This document shows, one piece after another, positions 12,486 through 23,951 of a stretch of DNA of 64,000 nt. A program made the position numbers and the translations under genes. Within the stretch, counting starts at the first letter, position 1. Every line of letters starts with the position of its first letter. Source of the stretch: Mimachlamys varia (lineage: Eukaryota; Mollusca; Bivalvia; Pectinida; Pectinidae); assembly GCA_947623455.1 (NCBI GenBank), contig OX392532.1:52331058-52395057 (forward strand), in the 5' to 3' direction. The notes beneath the pieces were generated by a model. That model had not been told where the DNA came from, searched no databases, and saw nothing but the letters and a program-made list of their open reading frames with translations.

Positions 12486-13949
12486 TTTACTGAGACATTG
12501 ATGGTGATATTCAGAACGTCAAAACGCAGGTTGTAAACAGTTTGGAAATAGGTAATAATTCCTGCACTACCTTACTGATGTATTTATACGCCAACTGGAA
12601 AATTCATCGAGAAATAACCTTCAAATACTTTGGTAGGTATATTGAGTCCAAGTTCACCTGAAATGTTAATATAAGATTTTGACCTAGTGAAATAGTGACT
12701 GCCATTTTTGTGATTACTAATATGAATTCCACACTAAGAAAATTTTAATGGCATATAGTAGATTTCATTTATGTTGTTTCAGTAATGTACGCATACATCA
12801 GTTTTAATTTTTGCCCGAAAGTTTTATAGCCAAAAAGCATGTTATCCTCTATGATATGAAGTCAATTCATGATCAGACTACATTGATAACACGTATGCAC
12901 AAGTACTTTGAAATACTTGGCACAATCAAAAGTTTGCTTATTGCTATTTCGTCAATATAATTGCATCCGTTTCATTTCAAATTTTCTTTTAAGATCTCTC
13001 GGTCAATTGATTATCGTTCTTGGCAAAAACATGGCTGCTTTGACGGATATAAAATTTGATACATATCGTTGGTAAGAAATTCACTGTACATACGCCGATG
13101 ATCATGCGATTTGCAATCCGGCAAAGACGCAAGCGTCTGATAGAATCTATGTAAAAGCTAGAAGGTTAAGTGGGTTGAGTATTTATCGACTATATTAACC
13201 TGATCTTATGTTAACGTGCTGTGTAAAAAATACAGTATGGTATAGGGGAGATAATAAGTAACTCTAATATATTTGAGTTATTCCCATTTATCAGAAATCT
13301 CTTAATGTAAAAGATATATTTGAGAGTGAGTACAAGTACTTGGAACTAGTGACACGCATTTGTGTTTTAATCTATTACGATGTCGTGATGAGAGTTTCAT
13401 AAGTGAGTTCCCCACTCACCCTTACTCATCCATTACAAACGTACATAATATGTAGACACCAAAACAACCTACATGTATATGCCCACTTCAATTCTTTACA
13501 ACTGCATCACTAAACAAACACATTGCTTTATATTAATTTGATATTTAATGCAACATGTTCTGATGATATCACTTCAATAAATGCTAGTTATAGACTATTT
13601 CTGTGTAATCCGATACCGGGCGAGTTAATACATACAACTTATAACATTTCACTTCTTTCAATGCATTAAATGGATAACCTTTAGAAGGACTGGGATGATT
13701 TTACCGGATCGCAATCAGATGTAAACATTGAGCAGCAACAAGATCGTCGGCAGGCGGACACTTTCTTGCGAGTTAATGAGTGAACAGTGAGTCAAGCGTT
13801 GCTTTTGACCCCACTTACACGGCACCTTTGCCTTATTCGAAAGGTTATGTTATACACAAGTCAACGGAGGAGAAGCGGACGAAACGAAAGTGCCACAGTC
13901 ATCAGTGTCGGATAGAAGTGTTGTGTCAGCTGTTGAGGAATGTGTGTGT
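12486..13949. other. stretch without a recognisable gene
   Basis: AT-rich, no supported frame. The right end (about 13,690-13,949) probably still belongs to the minus-strand retroelement that follows, but I cannot place its boundary. Confidence 0.45.
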
Positions 13950-14230
13950 GTTTCAACTTTAGAATCATTCGGTGGGACCCATCAGCTTTAGGCCTCGGAA
14001 ACACATTTGATATGTATTCATCTGGGTTGTAATCCGTTTTCTCTAACACACCCTTATCTAAGAACGTCCTCACCATATTATCCAAATGACAAGCTTCTTG
14101 CGAATTCACAAAAAGTTTCTCGCTTAACTATCTGTTCAGGGAGGAATAAAATCAAAACATATTAAGAATGTATGGGTCTGTAATCTTCTCCCAGTTGTGC
14201 AAAAACAGTTTAATACGATCAGTCGTTACT
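13950..14230 (-). pseudogene. DIRS-like retroelement: N-terminal reverse transcriptase fragment
   Basis: The minus strand reads LFLHNWEKITDPYILNMF, then after a stop and a frame change LDKGVLEKTDYNPDEYISNV and PRPKADGSHRMILKLK. The last part matches the RT entry region (YISxxFxRPKxDGSxRxILxLK) of DIRS/YR-type elements. The frame leaves the family after KLK, so most of RT, RNase H and any recombinase are absent. It lies directly downstream of the gag-like frame, the expected order. Confidence 0.7.
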
Positions 14231-14260
14231 TGGTCACCATTATCACCTGATTGTTCGCCT

Positions 14261-15461
14261 TTAAGACAGGTACTCACCCCTATTTCCTGCTGTGCTGTGT
14301 TGTTGGGGTCGCCTTTGAGACTTCCCTCCCCTGGCTTGCTTGGGGTAGTTTTGTTGGCCTAAAAATGACATGGTCTGATTATTACCATGTTGGTTGTTGT
14401 AGGGATGCTGTGTATGATACGAGCGTCTCTGATTGTGATTGTCGTTGGGATATTTCCCGTAGGCACTACTGCTACCATGACCTGCTCCTACCTTGTTACC
14501 AAGTCGATTAGACTCTGTGATGTCTTTGATTTGTGACGATATGTCTTCGCCAAACAAACATGCAGCAATGGGCGTTGTTGACGAACACAGTGTCCGATAC
14601 TTTGCTTGGAGATCTCGCTTTATCACCTCTCTCCTATGAAGACTCGGCTCCCTGCTACCGTTTGAGATCATTGCGAGCCCGTCCAATAATTTGCATACGA
14701 TCTTGTCCAATTCCTCTAAAGTCATTTCAACAGGGGCGTCGTCTGCTTTATTTCCCGCATAAACGGTCTCTCTTTTTTCCGTAAGGGATTCAACAAGTTC
14801 AACAATACCTTTGTATTATCATACCTTATATTTTCATACAGTTCTGTCTTTCTTTTCTCCTCCATTTTCTCACGGAGAAACTTGTTGACTATGTCTGCCA
14901 GCCTCTGAGGCGTTGGTTTCCCCAATCGCTCATCAAATTTAAACTCCTCACTTAACTTGCCGTACAGGTCGCCGCCCTCTTGCGCAGTTTGTTGGTTTAC
15001 ATTTGGAGCTGTACATGTTGGCTCCGCCCCCTTGTCACTCACGTTCACGTGGTCGTGTCCTGGTGTTTTGGTCAGATTTCCTGACATGGCCTTCATAATA
15101 CCAGCCATCGCCTGCATTTGTTCAGTTTGTAGTTTAACAAACATGTCAAACTTATCATCTGTCCAATACTGGTCGTTTGTCTACGTGACCTGCATGTAGA
15201 GTTATTGTCCATTACATGATCAGGATCCTGCCGCGCGGTCATGGCGGGAGACTCTCCGCGTCGGTCAGCCTCTTCGTCTTCGGACGACACTTCATCCAAT
15301 TGTGAAGGACACGGGGACTATTCCCTTAATGTGTCACGGATACTAAATTCCCGCTTGCGGGAATTGGACCTAGTTTCATTGGAGAGCCATTCTTGGGTCT
15401 CCTGGTTCAGTCTTTCTAAAATCGCATAATCCTTACTACTGGTACGACTGCTGGACGCCAT
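14261..15461 (-). pseudogene. DIRS-like gag (ORF1), broken by one stop and two frameshifts
   Basis: ATG at 15,461 opens MASSSRTSSKDYAILERLNQ. A TAG at about 15,317 interrupts, and the frame continues with the acidic SSEDEEADRRGE. It shifts near 15,150 into MFVKLQTEQMQAMAGIMKAM and again near 14,760 into MTLEELDKIVCKLLDGLAMI. The last segment holds LFGEDISSQIKDITESNRLG, the block I recognise from ORF1 of DIRS elements, followed by a Gln/Asn/His-rich tail. About 400 residues in all, typical of this gag. It cannot be translated as one protein. Confidence 0.72.
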
Positions 15462-16811
15462 TGCGTTGTATCGTAAAGTTCACACAGATAAATAATCCTC
15501 GTAAAGTTCGCAAACTTCCACAATATCGCACAAAAATCTTCATAAACTACTCATTTCAATAATAGTTCAAAACAAAACCTCGAATGATAAATACAAAACA
15601 CGATGTTAACTGATCCGTAAAGCAGCTGAACTCTGACATCTAACCTCACTGGGAACAAAAATCGCACTGAATTTTGGGAATGCTATCGCAATCTCATGTG
15701 ATTACGACGTGGCCTTGTGCTGAAGGTGAATCTATTTTATATAAGTACCAGGGTTGTTTAAATAAGGAGTTAACTGAAATATTCCTATAATGCATTTTCG
15801 ATACACGTGGTTTGATCAATCTATATTTTTATACTTTAGAATTGAGTTTTATGTGATATGGGAAAATCTATACCTCCTACAATTAAGTCCAGTTGCAGTG
15901 AAGGTGAGGCAACTGAAATAAAAAAGCAATAAGTCTGATTACTTTTCACTAATTTTAAGAGAAATAATGTTTTTTGGTTCGAATGTTACGCATTGTTAAA
16001 TAAGGATCGTTTCTTCATAACAAGATTTTAAAAGATCAGTTTTTTATCCACACAATTTTGGAATATTTGAAAATGTTGATGAAAAACATGCATATATGTG
16101 TTTGTTTTGTTGAATAGAAGTTATACGAAACGCAAATATTTGCCCTCTTTTCTGTTTTATATGTTTATATAACGTTAGCATTGTAATACATCGAAAAGAA
16201 ATATGTTAGCTGTTGATCTCGCTCTTTCTGGTGTTTTTCCAGAAAACATCAGTTTTTCACCCAAAAAAGATTTCAGCAGTTTTTCGGCCAATTGCAACAC
16301 ACACACTTGTTCTTTATACACTAGTGAACATTTGTTTGTAATAGAACAGATCTATTGAAATTCTAGAACAGTTCCAGATTATCTTTCAAATGGGTGATGT
16401 GATTATGACACGATTTGGGTATGACCTAATCATATAACATCATTTTCGTCATCTCTTGTCCCGCCGATCACTTTTAAACCGACCGATATACTGACGACAT
16501 TGTATTGTACCTGCATTCCCCATAGACAATTAGTTCACAGAGCTCTGTCATTAGGTCATTGTGACCGTCACTGTCAGTGGTGAAAATGTCCGATTGTTTC
16601 AAATATTCAAAAGTGTTTGTCAAAATGATGACATCGGTACGTCACTATCTAACGACACATGCGACAATAGTTTACCAAACCTCAGATCAAACATTTTTCA
16701 TGACATAAGCGAAGTTGGTCGATATGAAACAAAGTGTCACATTTTACATATCTACTAAGCTTAGATTAAAATAGAATAATGGGTTCTCTCCTGATAGGTC
16801 TGTGTTACTAC
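15462..16811. other. retroelement 5' flank and unassigned DNA
   Basis: The first 150-200 bp probably form the leader of the minus-strand DIRS-like element; no terminal repeat was identified. The rest is AT-rich with nothing recognisable; the 65-residue frame at 16,561-16,758 has no family features. Confidence 0.45.
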
Positions 16812-16980
16812 TGTGATACAATTCAGCAACGTCTCGTAATATTGGACAATAGAATGTTTATTCGTGATCGTATATTACATCGACATCACAAGTACATGTT
16901 CATGGTAATACAACATCATTAAGCTGTTCGTATTTCGGCGTTGTGTCTCAGTCTGTCAATTGCCAACTTGTAAGTCTAAG
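16812..16980 (-). repeat. LTR end fragment, homologous to 33,050-33,184
   Basis: Begins TGTGATACAA and shares in order ATATTGGACAATAGA, TTTATTCGTGATCG, CGACATCACAAGTACAT and CGGCGTTGT with the reverse complement of the end of the LTR at 32,703-33,184. It includes the complement of the AATAAA box. Confidence 0.65.
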
Positions 16981-17007
16981 TTGCCTTCGACGACAGCGAG
17001 ACAAAGG

Positions 17008-17174
17008 CAGTGATCAATTTACGATTGATTTTCATGCGTCCTTTTAGTACATATTGCTGAAAACAATGGGTCCCGCAATGTTAAATTAAAGTAATTTAAG
17101 GATTTCTTTGAGTCCCATCTTAACTTTATGAATATGAGTATAGGACTCGGGACTCGCTCGTAGATTTATCACTG
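17008..17174 (-). mobile_element. MITE, CAGTGATCAATCTACG family, copy 2
   Basis: Inverted copy of the 5890 and 37,070 elements: ends CAGTGATCAATTTACG and ATCACTG, with internal GGGTCCCGCAATGTTAAATT and CTCGGGACTCGCTCGTAGAT. Confidence 0.7.
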
Positions 17175-17663
17175 CTAAGGTGTTACTTTTCTGGTTATTG
17201 AATTAAATCTTATCATAGTTACTGATACAATCATAATGTGTGTAGTTTGTCGTACTGTTTTATTCCGTTGGTGCTTTGACTTCATCGACAAAACGAAAGG
17301 CCAGACATATAATTACGCGTGGTTCTGGTAATAACATACACGTGAAGAACAGAAACTGGCATGACCTAAAACCTGAACTGTATGTGTTACTGGGACGATT
17401 CACCAGATACGATGACAGCAAGAGTTTTAAAATATGCATTGACATGACGAAATATGTAAAAAAAAAAAAATCCTTATAATAAATTGATTAGAACTATCCA
17501 TATAATTATATACAGTTTCTTTATATTTGAAGTAATTATGATGATGGTATCAGGTCACTAATTTATTACATAAACCGTGTTATATGAATTTATTTTGGTA
17601 GAAGTCATAGTTTTATCTGTGTAATCGCGTGAAAGTATATAAGTGTTTTGTTTTTGTTTTTAG
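17175..17663. other. stretch without a recognisable gene
   Basis: The 67-residue frame at 17,276-17,479 shows no family features and ends in a poly-A-encoded lysine run. Probably intron or intergenic. Confidence 0.45.
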
Positions 17664-17747
17664 TGTGTACATTACCTATACCTGGAGACGTGGGTGACAA
17701 GCATGGTTCCTCTCCGTGCCTGGACGAGAGTTTGGAGTTACACTCAG
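17664..17747 (+). CDS. candidate 84 bp internal exon upstream of zinc-finger array 2
   Basis: A pyrimidine-rich TTTTGTTTTTAG acceptor and a CAG|GTATGA donor bound an 84 bp segment open in two frames. One reads CTLPIPGDVGDKHGSS and then PCLDESLELHS. Spliced to the next acceptor (18,046-18,047) that frame meets a stop after about 13 codons, so it could be a 5' untranslated exon or the remnant of an N-terminal exon. No homologous exon was seen upstream of array 1. Confidence 0.4.
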
Positions 17748-17929
17748 GTATGATGACTACATGTCTGAATTATAGTTGTATTAAAATTTGATTGTTTTAA
17801 TGTAAAGATTTATATAATTGTATCAAAATTATATTTGATTAAATGAAATGATAAACATATCCTTTTCTTATAACTTTAACATGATCGTTTTAGAAGTATT
17901 TTTTGTTTTTTTTTAATGTAATTTACGTA

Positions 17930-18142
17930 GCATACTGTATCAATGATTTTGTCATTGTAAGAGTTATTTTCTTAAGTGTATGCGAGTTGTAAATGAATGA
18001 CTTGCGTGATAGTGTTTTGTCATTGTTTAATTATATATTTGTTGTAGAGTTTTTAAACGACGTCCCAAATGGAATAAAATCTTAAACATAGCCCATTAGC
18101 CTTGTATTTGAGAAAAGAAATTCCACCATTATTCCAAACTAA
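17930..18142 (+). other. intron end and splice acceptor of zinc-finger array 2
   Basis: Paralogous to 10,856-11,093. The acceptor ATATATTTGTTGTAG ends at 18,047. The following exon start carries a frame ([20 protein letters not shown] from 18,102) that runs to a KKP linker, then is thrown out of the finger frame: 11 nt instead of 6 lie between the CCC of the linker and the first Cys codon. Confidence 0.55.
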
Positions 18143-20383
18143 AGGAGACATTCCAAAGGCGGAAACAGGAAAGAAGCCCATGTCAATAAGTGCGATTTCT
18201 GTGGTAAGAAATTATCTCGATTATCTCACTTGCAGGTACACAGACGATTTCATACAAGAGAGAAATCTCACAAATGTGATATCTGTAGTAAGGAAATTTC
18301 TTTATCAGCTAGCTTAGAGAAACACAGACGAGAACATACAGTAGAGATGCTTTACAAGTGTGATATCTGTAGTAAGGAATTTTCTCGACCATCTACCTTA
18401 CAGAAACATAGACGAGTTCATACTGGAGAGAAACCTTACAAATGTGATATCTGTAGTAAGGAATTTTCTCGACCATCTTACCTGCAGGCACACAAACGAG
18501 TTCATACAGGAGAGAAACCTTACAAGTGTGATGTCTGTAGTAAGGAATTTTCTCGACCATCTTACCTGCAGGTACACAGACGAGTACATACAGGAGAGAA
18601 ACCCTACAAATGTGATGTCTGTAGTAAGGAATTTTCCGGACCATCTTACCTGCAGGCACACAGACGGATACATACAGGAGAGAAACCTTTCAAATGTGAT
18701 ATCTGTAGTAAGGTATTTTCTCGACCATGTTACCTGCAGGTACACAGACGAGTACATACAGGAGAGAAACCCTACAAATGTGATGTCTGTAGTAAGGAAT
18801 TTTCCGGACCATCTTACCTGCAGGCACACAAACGAGTTCATACAGAAGAGAAACCTTACACATGTGATATCTGTAGTAAGGAATTTTCTCGACCATCTTA
18901 CCTGCAGGAACACAAACGAGTTCATACAGGAGAGAAACCTTACAAATGTGATATCTGTTGTAAGGAGTTTTCTCAGTCATCAAACTTACATACACACAGA
19001 CGAGTGCATACGGGAGAGAAGCCTTACTCGTGTGGGATATGTATGAAGGAATTTTGTCAATTATTTCACCTGCAGACACACGAACGATTACATACAGGAG
19101 AAAAACCTTACAAGTGTGATATCTGTCGTAAGGAATTTTCTTCATCATCTCACCTACAGACACACAGACGAGTACATACAGGAGAGAAACCTTACAAATG
19201 TGATATCTGTAGTAAGGAATTTTCTTTATCATCAACATTACTTAAACATAGACGAATTCATACAGGAGAGAAACCTTACAAGTGTGAAATCTGTAGTAAG
19301 GAATTTTCTGGATCATCTCTCCTACAAGCACACAAACGAGTACATACAGGAGAGAAACCTTACAAATGTGATATCTGTAGTAAGGAATTTTCTGTGTTAT
19401 CTACCTTACAGAAACATAGACGGATACATACAGGAGAGACACCTTACAAGTGTGAAATCTGTAGTAAGGCATTTTCTCAATCATCTACCTTACAGAAACA
19501 TAGACGAATACATACAGGAGAGAAACCTTACAAGTGTGATATCTGTCGTAAGGAATTTTCTTCATCATCTCACCTACAGGCACACAGACGAGTACATACA
19601 GGAGAGAAACCTTACAAGTGTGATATCTGTAGTAAGGAATTTTCTCAATCATCTACCTTACAGAAACATAGACGGATACATACAGGAGAGAAACATCACA
19701 AGTGTGATATCTGTACTAAGGAGTTTTCTCAGTCATCATACTTACATACCCACAGACGAGTACATACAGGAGAGAAACCTTACAAGTGTGATATCTGTAG
19801 TAAGGAATTTTCTGAATCATCTAACTTACAGACACATAGACGGATGCATACAGGAGAGAAACCTTACAAGTGTGAAATCTGTAGTAAGGAATTTTCTCAG
19901 TTAGCTTACTTACAGAAACATAGACGGATGCATACAGGAGAGAAACCTTACAAGTGTGATATCTGTAGTAGCGAATTTTCTCAGTCATCACACTTACAGA
20001 CACACAGACGAGTTCATACAGGAGAGAAACCTTACAAATGTGATATCTGTAGTAAGGAATTTTCTGAATCATCTAACTTACAGAAACATAGACGGATTCA
20101 TACAGGAGAGAAACCTTACAAGTGTGATATCTGTAGTAAGGAATTTTCTCAGTTATCACACTTACAGACACACATACGAGTTCATACAGGAGAGACACCT
20201 TACAAGTGTGATATCTGTAGTAAGGAATTTTCTGAATCATCTAATTTACAGAAACATAGACGGATGCATACAGGAGAGAAACCTTACAAGTGTGGCATTT
20301 TAAGTATGGAATCGTCTCCCTCAACTTACTTAGAAAACCACAGAGTAATCCACACAGGAGAGAAAACATTGAGCATTGTTTAA
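18143..20383 (+). CDS. C2H2 zinc-finger array 2: about 25 fingers in one open frame
   Basis: The frame is open from 18,143 to TAA 20,381-20,383. Finger 1 ([17 protein letters not shown]...) begins near 18,188. Twenty-four intact 28-residue Kruppel fingers follow, then a degenerate last one with the second Cys replaced (CGILSMESS). Linkers are almost all TGEKPY. The first in-frame ATG is at 18,347 at the end of finger 2, giving about 678 residues; no upstream in-frame ATG exists, and a net +5 nt change lies just before finger 1. A protein of this kind would bind a long DNA site in the nucleus. Fingers 4-9 share an RPSYLQ/GPSYLQ helix, and 22-25 are an alternating H/N pair, evidence of recent block duplication. 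The last codons (SIV-stop) derive from an inserted repeat. Intact fingers suggest recent function; the 5' defects suggest decay or a missing upstream exon. Confidence 0.8.
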   Translation, partial: RRHSKGGNRKEAHVNKCDFCGKKLSRLSHLQVHRRFHTREKSHKCDICSKEISLSASLEKHRREHTVEMLYKCDICSKEFSRPSTLQKHRRVHTGEKPYKCDICSKEFSRPSYLQAHKRVHTGEKPYKCDVCSKEFSRPSYLQVHRRVHTGEKPYKCDVCSKEFSGPSYLQAHRRIHTGEKPFKCDICSKVFSRPCYLQVHRRVHTGEKPYKCDVCSKEFSGPSYLQAHKRVHTEEKPYTCDICSKEFSRPSYLQEHKRVHTGEKPYKCDICCKEFSQSSNLHTHRRVHTGEKPYSCGICMKEFCQLFHLQTHERLHTGEKPYKCDICRKEFSSSSHLQTHRRVHTGEKPYKCDICSKEFSLSSTLLKHRRIHTGEKPYKCEICSKEFSGSSLLQAHKRVHTGEKPYKCDICSKEFSVLSTLQKHRRIHTGETPYKCEICSKAFSQSSTLQKHRRIHTGEKPYKCDICRKEFSSSSHLQAHRRVHTGEKPYKCDICSKEFSQSSTLQKHRRIHTGEKHHKCDICTKEFSQSSYLHTHRRVHTGEKPYKCDICSKEFSESSNLQTHRRMHTGEKPYKCEICSKEFSQLAYLQKHRRMHTGEKPYKCDICSSEFSQSSHLQTHRRVHTGEKPYKCDICSKEFSESSNLQKHRRIHTGEKPYKCDICSKEFSQLSHLQTHIRVHTGETPYKCDICSKEFSESSNLQKHRRMHTGEKPYKCGILSMESSPSTYLENHRVIHTGEKTLSIV

Positions 20384-20752
20384 TTTTTGGGCGACCCATA
20401 AAAACAAGATGGCCGATATGCAGCAATTTTGGATCCTGACAGTAATAGTTTTTAACGCTATTTCTGGACAAGTACAAGATGGAATATGTACATTTCATAT
20501 GAAGGTTCCCATCCTTAGGAATAAGATTCATCAGTTTGGTATGAATGATATATACTGAGATTGGGGTTTTTTGTACACAAACAGGAATTGTTTGTGTACA
20601 AAAAAAAAACAATCTCAGTATATAAGGTTCCCATCCGTTGTCTGTTGTGCTTTGTCTCTTTTTCTGGCATCGCTTTGCAACAATATGGCCGACCGGCAGC
20701 CAACGTCGATTTTGACACTTATAGTTTGTTACTGCAATTACTTGAGAAGTAC
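20371..20752. repeat. two ATGGCCGA-type tandem repeat units split by a hairpin
   Basis: AGCATTGTTTAATTTTTGGG...ATGGCCGATATGCAGC begins inside the end of the zinc-finger frame. A second unit from 20,622 has GGTTCCCATCC, ATGGCCGACCGGCAGCC and ACTTGAGAAGTAC. Homologous to 23,952-24,235, 2,565-2,795 and 34,770-35,215. The second unit is interrupted at 20,752 by the 3.2 kb foldback element. Confidence 0.7.
20549..20624. repeat. 76 nt hairpin between two repeat units
   Basis: Arms TATATACTGAGATTG and complement at the tips, then a second paired block TTTTGTACACAAAC / GTTTGTGTACAAAA, with a short AGGAATT-type loop. GGTTCCCATCC occurs just before (about 20,503) and just after (20,625) it, so the hairpin sits inside a duplicated repeat junction. 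Confidence 0.65.
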
Positions 20753-21124
20753 CCGGTAGGGAATGTACTTCACAAACGTTACTAAGAGAACATCACAATT
20801 GCCGACATGGAGCCCAGCTCACGGCAAGTTTACCCTCTGTATTACCTATACCCAACGACTTATCAATTGTCTATATCGTCTAAAGTACCTTTGGTGCATC
20901 CAAGATTTCTCGACTATAAACGCATTTTTTATAGAATGGTACGTTTTGTCCAACATTCAATAACACGTATCAGGCAATTGTAAAATAGACAGTGTTTTCG
21001 TTAGGACGTACACGTAGACATCCAACGTGTAAATCTGAAAAAGCTATTTTGAGCAGATATTGTAACACCCTATAATGCTTTCATGTCATGCCAAGCCCGT
21101 TTGAAAAAAAAAATCAGAGAATAC

Positions 21125-21425
21125 CAAAACGTCAACAAAACCATAATCCGAACTCAAAATCGATTTAACTAGGGGCAAAATAGGAACAAAGGAAAGATTT
21201 ACATGGAATCTCGTAAAAGCACAAGAGACTAAGACCAGGTGTTCCGGAAGAGTAAGCGCCTTCTGCTATATCGACAACCCCCGCCACGTAAATCTTGGTC
21301 ACATCCAAGTAAGCATCAATCCTCAAAATGAGAACCGAGTCAACATTGTCATCACAACAAGTAAACAAACTAACAAGCAAACTCAAAAACGTCAATCTTC
21401 ATATCACACAAAGATACAAAGTATG
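21125..21425 (-). repeat. retroelement 3' tail copy (inside the foldback element)
   Basis: Reverse complement of the 10,021-10,310 segment: CCGAACTCAAAATCGATTTA, AGTAAGCGCCTTCTGC, TCCTCAAAATGAGAACCGAG and ACAACAAGTAAACAAACTAA in the same order. Confidence 0.65.
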
Positions 21426-21732
21426 TTTACAAAATTTCGATCAAGAACATATCGTATTTGAAACTATAGAAAAAATGGTTATCGTTAGGTCACGCATATG
21501 ACCGAGTTGACGCCATGACCCTATTTATATTTTGCAAGAATTAAAAGGAAATATCACATTAGAACCGATAAACGTGTATTAGATGTACTAGTATAGATAC
21601 TAACCGTCGATGAATAGATAAATATTTTGTCTAGTTTGAACTACGTACTACTACGTAGACTTTTTAAAAACTTCATGAGCTGGAATGAACATGATTAGGT
21701 TTATATTGGTATAATGTCTTTCAAGTTTCAAA

Positions 21733-21795
21733 GTTAAGACGGTCATCGAAGAATGGCTTTTCCCGGAAAAGCCATTCTTCGATGACCGTCTTAAC
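21733..21795. repeat. perfect 63 nt palindrome
   Basis: Two perfectly complementary 31 nt arms (21,733-21,763 and 21,765-21,795) around one central base, starting GTTAAGACGGTCATCG. Symmetry stops abruptly at both ends. Confidence 0.85.
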
Positions 21796-22274
21796 CCATA
21801 TGAGTTTGTTGACTAATGAGTTTGAACCTTAAGACGACACGTGAAGTATGGGAAGCGTTCGATATTTAATTGGGACTTTCGAATGGGTTTTTATTAATAC
21901 TAATTGAGGACTCGTGCTCGAGTCAGACTCATTCCATTAACTTGGTTTTAACGCAATAGGAACGAGGATGTGATTTTCCTGTCATAGTATCATTAATATT
22001 CATCTTAACGACGTAAAGACATACTGCTGGTATAAACAATAGGTAGAAAAAGGCGTTTCAAGGCACATTCCTGACACTAAAGAATAATTGTAAGTGATGT
22101 TGAAAACGGTTATATTGCGTATGAAAGTGGACATTATATGATTTGATGTTATGGCACCTATTAGTTTCTTCTCGTTTTTAAATCAAGTCGAATCATGTTG
22201 AAGATGAAAAGCAACATGTGCCGGTCAAAATGTATTAAACATGAAATTTCAGTTGTGTACAATTAAGATATGAC

Positions 22275-22500
22275 AAGTTTAAGGCAAACAAATCCATAAT
22301 CCGAACCCATATTCGATTAAATCAACCTATAAAATATTAACAAAAGAGTAAGTGTCTCTTACTTCACCGATAACGTCCGGCATGTTTATCTAGGTTATAT
22401 CCAAGTAAATGTCATGTCCTCAAATTGAGAACTGAGGAACCCCTCTCAATCACAACAAGTAGACATACTAATGGGTATATTCAACCCCGCCCCTCTTTCA
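22275..22500 (-). repeat. retroelement 3' tail copy, diverged
   Basis: Shares with 21,125-21,425, in order, CATAATCCGAAC, ATTCGATTAAAT, ATATCCAAGTAAATG, CCTCAAATTGAGAACTGAG and CAATCACAACAAGTA. Confidence 0.55.
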
Positions 22501-23322
22501 TAGCATGCAAGGATATAGACTATTTCTAATTTAGACCAATAGGACGACCATCGAGCTTTAGAATAGTCTAACTTATTAAAGCCTGTTTTGGTCAAGGATT
22601 TTGGGTTAATAAGTAACAACTGAAGCTTTACGGGGTAATGTAGTGGACATTAAAAAAACCCACCATAGTGGTATAGTAGTATTTTGCTAAAAAGTGTACA
22701 TTGTACCCATTTTACCGTTGGGCAGAATGAATCAACCGGATGATAATATTTTGTTGAAGAGCGGACTAGTAGTTGCTTTCTGTTAGTTTATTCCTTATGC
22801 ATATAAATTGCATTCGTTAATGAAATGTGCCAGAATGTGACAGCCTTATATCTAATGAATAAACTGCTTAGAAATTCTTTCATTCTCTTTTAATGCAAGA
22901 TGATTAAATACTTTCTACTATATATGGATTGCCTTTTCTCTTATTTTTGGTATCGTTCTAATAACAAACTAGGTGACTTTGGTATTGTAAGCAGAAAAAT
23001 AAATAAACTCCACGGCAATGGAGGTACATTTTTGTATATCGAATGTCGTAATTATATAAAAATTAACTCTCATTTTAAGTCCTACAACACTTGCCTGAAA
23101 GCAAATTCTTTAAGGAAATAACCGAAATTTAACTAATTTGTTCCTTTAAAGCAGTCTTATCTATCAGAGTTACTTCCCTTCATTTCACTTCGATAGTACA
23201 TTCTCACGAGTTACGTCCCTTCGTTTCACTACGTACGTTGGGACGAGAAAGCAGTACGCTTGGCAAAGCCGGGGTCTTAGGGGGCCGAGCATGACAATAA
23301 AAGAATCTTTCACCCCTTGGGG

Positions 23323-23439
23323 GTGAGACAGGGAAATCTCAATCCGAAGGGTAAGATTCTTAAGTTGCCAAATACAAGGCTTGCCGAGTGTTTGGCAGCT
23401 TAATAATCTTACCCCGAGGGTTGAGATCTCCTGTCTCAC
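23323..23439. repeat. 117 nt long-stem hairpin
   Basis: Arms of about 49 nt (GTGAGACAGG...TTGCCAA and complement, a few mismatches) around a loop of about 20 nt. A third GTGAGACAGGAAAATCTCA occurs at about 23,541. It could be a small foldback repeat or a hairpin RNA precursor. Confidence 0.6.
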
Positions 23440-23951
23440 TAACAAGAAGGTAAATTATTATTTTTCTCTTACCCTGTTACCCTCATGTTCAAAAGCTTTG
23501 TATAATTATTTATGTAGTTGTCTCAACCTAAAGTGAGACAGGAAAATCTCACACTGGTAAAAGTGCGGACATCACTGTCCAGGGTAAGAGAATATATAAC
23601 AGTTCCATGTCCTAACGATAGCTCCTACAACTAGATGTCCTAAAGATACCCACTTTCTCGATAGTTTCCAATACGATATGTTCTTGCTCGAAATTTTGTT
23701 AACATATTCCAAACGGGTTTGGCATGACATGGAATCGTTATAGGGTGTTACAATATCGAATGCATCTGCTCAAAATAGCTTTTCAGAGTCAAATGTTTGA
23801 TTTCCACGTGTAAGTCCTAACGAAAACAATGTCTAATTTACGATTGCCTGATACGAGTCGGTGAATGTTAGGTAATACAGAGGATAAACTTGCCGTGAGC
23901 TCGGTTTCATGTCGGCCATTATAAACGTTTGTGATGTACATTCCCTACCCT

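Larger units (their letters stand above)
20753..23951. mobile_element. 3.2 kb foldback element with about 240-350 bp inverted ends
   Basis: The left end (20,753-21,103) and the right end (23,710-23,951) are inverted copies: GGTAGGGAATGTAC, AGCTCACGGCAAGTTTA, CTCTGTATTACCTA, CGTATCAGGCAAT, GTTTTCGTTAGGAC and AGCTATTTTGAGCAGAT occur in the same order from each tip. The left arm has about 100 extra bp. GAAGTAC flanks both tips (20,746-20,752 and 23,952-23,958), and the outer DNA on both sides is the ATGGCCGA repeat, which reads across in the order of an unbroken unit (compare CTTGACAAGTACAGGATC at about 24,106). The interior holds two retroelement tails, a perfect palindrome and a hairpin but no transposase frame. 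Nonautonomous; class uncertain (long TIR with a 7-9 bp duplication suggests Mutator-like). Confidence 0.7.

Noticed and set aside
18360..20303. Long alternative frames across array 2 (+ and -)
   Set aside because: Same repeat shadow effect; the CxxC...HxxxH frame explains the DNA.
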